A stretch of 46,962 nt of DNA, taken from assembly GCA_003635195.1 (NCBI GenBank), contig PYIY01000059.1:1-46962 (forward strand), given 5' to 3'. The position numbers and the translations under genes are program-made. Source of the DNA: Candidatus Poribacteria bacterium. GTDB taxonomy: Bacteria; Poribacteria; WGA-4E; WGA-3G. Below, piece after piece: positions 42,948 through 46,962 of the stretch. How positions within the stretch are numbered: the first letter of the stretch is position 1; each line of letters opens with the position of its first letter. The notes beneath the pieces were generated by a model, which was given only the letters and a program-made list of their open reading frames with translations, was not told the DNA's origin and searched no databases.

Positions 42948-45900
42948 TTAGGGATGGATTACGAGCCATGTAACAAGTTCAAATTCAGTCTTTTCGGTAA
43001 TCTGACTATCGGCGGTCGGTAGCAGTGCATCAGCACTTGCGTCAAGTTGATCGTTGACCTTCCGATTATATGCCTCGCGAATTGAATTGAGGATGGCGTC
43101 GAGTAGCATCTCATAGATCGTCATATCGCTGCCGTTGTCGGTCTCCTCGTTGAACCAGTGACAGAGGTCTTGATCATGTTGTTTCTTTTCAACACAAAGT
43201 GTGCTGAAACGTTCCAAAATCCGTTTTGGGTTGGTGAATCCGATAGAGACCTCGCCATCATCACTGATATGCACAAGGTAATACGGGTGAATCGGGTTGA
43301 GTTTTTCACCTTCTTCACTATCCTCTCCCTCACCGGTCTGCTTTAGGCAGAAGATAACCCCCGGTTTGATATTCACAGGCATCCCGTCGTATGTGAGCGG
43401 TGCCGTGACGGCGTATAAACCAAGTGGCGCGTCCCGGAGTTTCGCTTCGTTTTGACGGAGATAGTCGAGCAGCTGCGCCCGAAAATCGTCAAGCGTGAAT
43501 TGGTTGAGATTCAACTGCTCTTCGATATCTTCAAAATCAAGGATTTCGGTTTGCATGCGGCGGAGTTGTTCATCGCGGTGCGTCCAGACCTGTTCCATAC
43601 TCCCTTTTTCCGTCAATGAAAGCAGGTCATCATCACCCGTAGCCGTGAGATTGACGAGTGCCATGCGCGCTTCAACGCGAGGTTTTAAGTTGATATATTC
43701 GTCGAGTTCAGGCGTAGGCCAGAAGTTGATAAGATGGATTTTCTTGTTTTTAGTGCCGATACGGTCAATCCGTCCGAAACGTTGGATAATTCGGACAGGG
43801 TTCCAGTGGATGTCGTAATTGATCAAATAATCGCAATCTTGTAGGTTCTGTCCCTCGGAGATACAATCAGTGGCAATGAGAAGATCAATTTCGGGGGTTT
43901 CACCTTCCGTTTCGCTCTCCTCCCTCTCTTTGGAAATCGGTGAGAAATTGGTAAGGATTTCGTCAAAGTCGTTTCGGACGAGTTCGCTTCTGCTTGCACC
44001 ACCTGTAACGACAGCGGATTCAATATTAAATGTCTCCTTTGCCCATTCGTATAAATTATCATAGAGATAGTTGGCAGTATCGGCGAAAGCGGTAAACACG
44101 AGGACTTTGCGGTTTTCTTTCCCGTCTCGGTTTTCTGTGGGGTTCTGCACTTTGATGGCTATCAATTGCTTGAGTTGTTCCAATTTGGCATCCCTATCAG
44201 ACGTGATATTTTGTGCGATTTTGTAAATTTTATCCAGTTGCGTTCTATCGTCGTGAAGGTCGGCAAGCCAAGTGTCAAGGTCAATATGTTCATAGAGGTA
44301 GGTCTGATTTTTTCCTGCTTGTACACCAGTTTGTAGTTCGTCATCCTCTCCATATTCTTCCGTTGTTTCGGCAAAGGGATCGAACCCGCTTTCGCTTACA
44401 ACACTTGGGGTTGCACTCAGAAAGTCCTGAATTTCAGACGCACGTTCTTTGATATTTTCAATGGTGCGTTCAAGAGTTGATGCGAAGGAGTGGACGCTGC
44501 TCTCAAGTCGTTTGAGGAAGTTCACCTTCATCATACCGATAAGGTTGAACTCGCGCTGCTGAAGAAGTCTCTCACCGTAGTGGTGACGGCATTCCTGACG
44601 AATATATCTTGACGGATTGAAGATTGCGAGTCGATACCCATCAATCTGGTGGCTGATGGTTTGGTAAGTGGGAAATTTCCCTTGCAGGTCAATTTCAGGA
44701 AAGATAGACTGCGGAGGTTCACGATCCGGGAATTGACCGATCTCTTCAACCGCATTGTCATAGAAGTTTACAACATGCGTCCGGGAACGAGCGATCGTGA
44801 GTCGATCCAATAGTGCAAAAAAATCAGCATTCAGGCTTTCCGCAAGGGTTTCCTGTTTTTGAGACTTTTCGGACATCTGATGGGTTTCTGCTGTCCACGT
44901 ATCAAAACGACTTTGTGCGGCGTTGAGCGTCCCTCTAATGCTTGGAATACCCGTCTCTCTAAATGCGTCGTCCCTATCCTCAGTGATTAAACAGATCTGA
45001 TTCGCAAGGTCGGTGAGTTGATTGTTGACTGGGGTAGCAGAGAGCATAAGTACCTGAGTTTTGCCACCACTCTGGATGGCATCTTCCAATAATTTGTTAT
45101 ATCGGCTTTTACGGACAAGTTTGCCATCCTGATCAAGTGTATTGGTGGAGCGGTTTCTGAAGTTATGGGATTCGTCGATGACAATAAGATCGTACCCATC
45201 CCATTCGTGTTGTGCAAGGTCAATACCGTTGGATACTCCACTGTCTCGACTCAGATCCGTGTGTGCAAGCACATTGTAACGAAACCGATCGGCTTTCAGT
45301 GGATTACGTCTTCTGCGAAAGTGTATTGGATAAAGCGTCCAATTCTTTTCTAATTTTTTCGGACACAGCACCAAAACATTCGCATTTCGCAGTTCAAAGT
45401 ACTTGATAATCGCGAGTGCCTCGTATGTTTTCCCCAATCCGACGCTATCAGCGATAATACACCCGTTATATGCCTTGAGTTTCTGGAGGCATGCCTGCAC
45501 ACCGTGTTTTTGAAAAGCGTAGAGTTTTTGCCAAATTTCTGTCTGCAAGAATGAAGGGTTCGCTTCGGCAAATTCCGTGTCGCCTACATCTGCCAATATG
45601 TTTTCAAAGAGATGGTAAAGCGTTTTATAGTAGATGAATTCGGGGTCTTTGTCCTGATAGGCATCTTTGAGGATTTGCAACACCTGTGCTTTTACATTCT
45701 CTACCTGCTCCGACTCCCAGAGATTATCAAACCACGTTTTAAGGTCAGCACAGTCGCTTTTACTGTCAACTTCGAGGTTAAGTTCGATGTTGCTTGCTTT
45801 TTCGCTTAACCCCAAGCCACGTACGGTAAAGTTTGAGCTGCCGATGATTGCATCTTCGCTCTTACCGTTCTCAATATAATACATTTTGCCGTGCAGAAAG

Positions 45901-46247
45901 TTTGATTTACGGACTGAACGGATCTCGACCTTTTCTTCAATCCAGTCGGCACAGGCTCTGGCGACCTCTTTTTGGGGAAGATAGTTTTGGAGTTTTAACC
46001 CTGATTCGGTGAGTTGGAACGCCTTGCTTTCGGTTTTGTCTGGATCAATGTTGATAAAACTGGGTTCACCGAACAGGAAACGGAGTTCTTTGATATTTGT
46101 TAATTCGTCTCTGAGTTTGTCAAATGCGTAAATGGTGAAATAGGCGGAGACAATGGAGAGATCAGAACCGTCTTGGATTTTATCTCGCAGAAAATCGGCG
46201 ACGGTATCGTACATGCTGTTGTCTCGGATACGGGAGGTTTTTGACAT
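42948..46247 (-). CDS. SNF2-family helicase with N-terminal phospholipase D-like domain
   Basis: A protein of 1099 aa. The N-terminal PLD-like domain has HGK at 119-121 and GSSNFTVRGLG at 136-146. The SNF2/RapA-like helicase core has Walker A ADSVGLGKT at 266-274, DESH at 358-361, LSATPVNNQ, and the C-terminal motifs ATDCISEGQNLQD and QRFGRIDRIGTKNK. It would translocate along DNA using ATP, and the PLD domain may cut or bind DNA. It starts the gene set helicase, methyltransferase, ATPase with gaps of 20 and 11 bp, so the three form one operon. The ribosome site is weak. The IS element begins 120 bp upstream. Confidence 0.9.
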   Translation of the reverse strand: MSKTSRIRDNSMYDTVADFLRDKIQDGSDLSIVSAYFTIYAFDKLRDELTNIKELRFLFGEPSFINIDPDKTESKAFQLTESGLKLQNYLPQKEVARACADWIEEKVEIRSVRKSNFLHGKMYYIENGKSEDAIIGSSNFTVRGLGLSEKASNIELNLEVDSKSDCADLKTWFDNLWESEQVENVKAQVLQILKDAYQDKDPEFIYYKTLYHLFENILADVGDTEFAEANPSFLQTEIWQKLYAFQKHGVQACLQKLKAYNGCIIADSVGLGKTYEALAIIKYFELRNANVLVLCPKKLEKNWTLYPIHFRRRRNPLKADRFRYNVLAHTDLSRDSGVSNGIDLAQHEWDGYDLIVIDESHNFRNRSTNTLDQDGKLVRKSRYNKLLEDAIQSGGKTQVLMLSATPVNNQLTDLANQICLITEDRDDAFRETGIPSIRGTLNAAQSRFDTWTAETHQMSEKSQKQETLAESLNADFFALLDRLTIARSRTHVVNFYDNAVEEIGQFPDREPPQSIFPEIDLQGKFPTYQTISHQIDGYRLAIFNPSRYIRQECRHHYGERLLQQREFNLIGMMKVNFLKRLESSVHSFASTLERTIENIKERASEIQDFLSATPSVVSESGFDPFAETTEEYGEDDELQTGVQAGKNQTYLYEHIDLDTWLADLHDDRTQLDKIYKIAQNITSDRDAKLEQLKQLIAIKVQNPTENRDGKENRKVLVFTAFADTANYLYDNLYEWAKETFNIESAVVTGGASRSELVRNDFDEILTNFSPISKEREESETEGETPEIDLLIATDCISEGQNLQDCDYLINYDIHWNPVRIIQRFGRIDRIGTKNKKIHLINFWPTPELDEYINLKPRVEARMALVNLTATGDDDLLSLTEKGSMEQVWTHRDEQLRRMQTEILDFEDIEEQLNLNQFTLDDFRAQLLDYLRQNEAKLRDAPLGLYAVTAPLTYDGMPVNIKPGVIFCLKQTGEGEDSEEGEKLNPIHPYYLVHISDDGEVSIGFTNPKRILERFSTLCVEKKQHDQDLCHWFNEETDNGSDMTIYEMLLDAILNSIREAYNRKVNDQLDASADALLPTADSQITEKTEFELVTWLVIHP

Positions 46248-46414
46248 TGCGTTATCTTTCTGGAAACCGTTATAGGTATATTGCTATTTGATCAATCGCC
46301 CCTACAAGAACTAACCTTTATGATACCAATTCCGTTTAAAATAGGCAAGCATAAAAATCCAAATGTGCAGAGCCATTCAGTTTTCGTTATTAGAAATTTT
46401 TCTGTGATCTTTAG

Positions 46415-46450
46415 AGCATGTGCGACGTGACTTTTCGCGTCGCACATGCT
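46415..46450. other. Perfect 13-bp hairpin at the IS left end
   Basis: AGCATGTGCGACG (46415-46427) and CGTCGCACATGCT (46438-46450) form a perfect stem with a 10-nt loop. Being just inside the left repeat, it may stop transcription entering the IS from outside. Confidence 0.75.
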
Positions 46451-46454
46451 ATAC

Positions 46455-46491
46455 TTCACCTCATAGATAAACCAAATCTTTTTGAGGTGAA
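46455..46491 (+). promoter_or_regulatory. Hairpin that sequesters the transposase ribosome site
   Basis: TTCACCTCA (46455-46463) is the exact complement of TGAGGTGAA (46483-46491), which contains the GAGGTGA ribosome site 3-9 nt before the transposase ATG. Folding would hide the site and reduce translation, above all from transcripts that enter the IS from outside. Confidence 0.7.
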
Positions 46492-46494
46492 ACC

Positions 46495-46962
46495 ATGACG
46501 AGAAATAACTCTCGCCACTTATTAGATATGTTAGCAGATGTGCCCGATTTTCGCAAATGCAGAGGTAAGCGGCATCCACTCCAAGCTGTCCTCGGACTCA
46601 TCGTTATCGCTATGATGGCAGGGTATCGAACCTATTCTGCTATCGCTGAATACGGACGCACTTATGACCTGAAACTCGCTAAAGCACTCGGATTCACACA
46701 CAAGAAAACACCTTGTGCAGCAACACTCCATCATCTTTTGAAGAACATTGATGTCAAAGTTTTAGAAACAACGCTGAGTCAGTGGGCAAGAAATGTCCTC
46801 ACTCAAATTGCCACTCAAGAAGCAAACGCCATTGCTATTGATGGCAAAATCTTGATCGGGAGTCAGAAACAAGATGCCGTCATCTCACACTTACTCTCGG
46901 CGGTCTCACATCAACTCGGTATTACTCTCGCACAGCAACCTGTTGATTCAAAAACAAATGAG
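46495..46962 (+). CDS. ISAs1-family transposase, N-terminal part
   Basis: The frame is open for 156 codons and runs off the window. The start MTRNNSRHLLDMLADVPDFR, the segment KRHPLQAVLGLIVIAMMAGY and the first catalytic block AIDGKILIGS, followed by HLLSAVSHQLGITLAQQ and VDSKTNE, are characteristic of ISAs1/H-repeat-associated DDE transposases. The ATG at 46495 has the GAGGTGA ribosome site inside a hairpin. It is intact as far as can be seen. It could be the source of transposase for the MITE at 11.6 kb, whose left end is identical to this element's. Confidence 0.9.
   Translation, partial: MTRNNSRHLLDMLADVPDFRKCRGKRHPLQAVLGLIVIAMMAGYRTYSAIAEYGRTYDLKLAKALGFTHKKTPCAATLHHLLKNIDVKVLETTLSQWARNVLTQIATQEANAIAIDGKILIGSQKQDAVISHLLSAVSHQLGITLAQQPVDSKTNE

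Larger units (their letters stand above)
46368..46962 (+). mobile_element. ISAs1-family insertion sequence, left part
   Basis: The left inverted repeat CAGAGCCATTCAGTTTT (46368-46384) is identical to the left end of the MITE at 11562. Downstream are two hairpins and the transposase gene, which runs off the window. The right end and target duplication are outside. The base run just before the element, which would be the 5' target copy, is CCAAATGTG. Confidence 0.75.

Noticed and set aside
37466..46247. A BREX or DISARM system
   Set aside because: The methyltransferase and helicase would fit parts of both, but PglZ, BrxC, DrmB and other core genes are absent in view. The trio fits a helicase-methylase-ATPase set better.
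46292..46579. A minus-strand frame across the IS left end
   Set aside because: It runs through the inverted repeat and hairpins and opposite the transposase start, so it is a chance frame.

Overview
The window is bacterial chromosome, about 47 kb, bounded by two insertion sequences that are both cut by the window edges: an IS3-family element on the left and an ISAs1-family element on the right. The source is probably an uncultivated bacterium of the Candidatus Poribacteria type or a relative. This is an inference from two large sigma factor/WD40 fusion genes, many GC-rich intergenic palindromes and a big accessory immune region. It was not tested by any search.

Left part (plus strand, about 0.8-17.8 kb) is housekeeping. 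It holds a sugar-phosphate isomerase-like TIM-barrel protein, tRNA-Pro(GGG), homoserine dehydrogenase, and a fatty-acid cluster (DUF177/YceD, rpmF, fabH, fabD, fabG, acpP, fabF) followed by folK. An AAA ATPase/PD-(D/E)XK protein and a small minus-strand gene follow. Next come sucC, pgk, proS, sucD and panB; the two succinyl-CoA ligase genes are unusually split by pgk and proS.

Middle part (minus strand, about 17.8-30 kb) holds two tandem paralogous genes, each an ECF-type sigma factor joined through one membrane helix to a WD40 beta-propeller region. Upstream lie a membrane-anchored coiled-coil protein, two PP-loop ATPases of the Dph6/DUF71 family, and an amino-acid operon hisI-trpE-ridA-trpG. 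In front of hisI there is a strong promoter, a 36-codon leader ORF with the run His-Trp-His-Trp-Trp-His, and a terminator hairpin with a U tract. This looks like ribosome-mediated attenuation sensing both histidine and tryptophan, matching the mixed his/trp content of the operon.

Right part (minus strand, about 30-46.3 kb) is an accessory, probably antiviral, island. It contains a nucleotidyltransferase-like two-gene cassette damaged by a 76-bp tandem duplication. A tightly packed four-gene cassette follows (HD phosphohydrolase, YwgA-like protein, short XRE-type HTH protein, TIR-TPR protein) with its own strong promoter. Then come a multi-pass membrane protein, an OLD-like ATPase/TOPRIM protein, an Eco57I-like adenine methyltransferase and a PLD-SNF2 helicase. 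The last three resemble the helicase-methylase-ATPase (Hma) defence layout.

Repeats tie the window together. A 200-bp MITE at 11.6 kb has a perfect 9-bp target duplication. Its left terminal repeat is identical over 17 bp to the left end of the ISAs1-family element at the right edge, so that family probably mobilised it. Partial copies occur elsewhere. Gene boundaries below use the best-supported start codons, several of which are shorter than the longest open frame.
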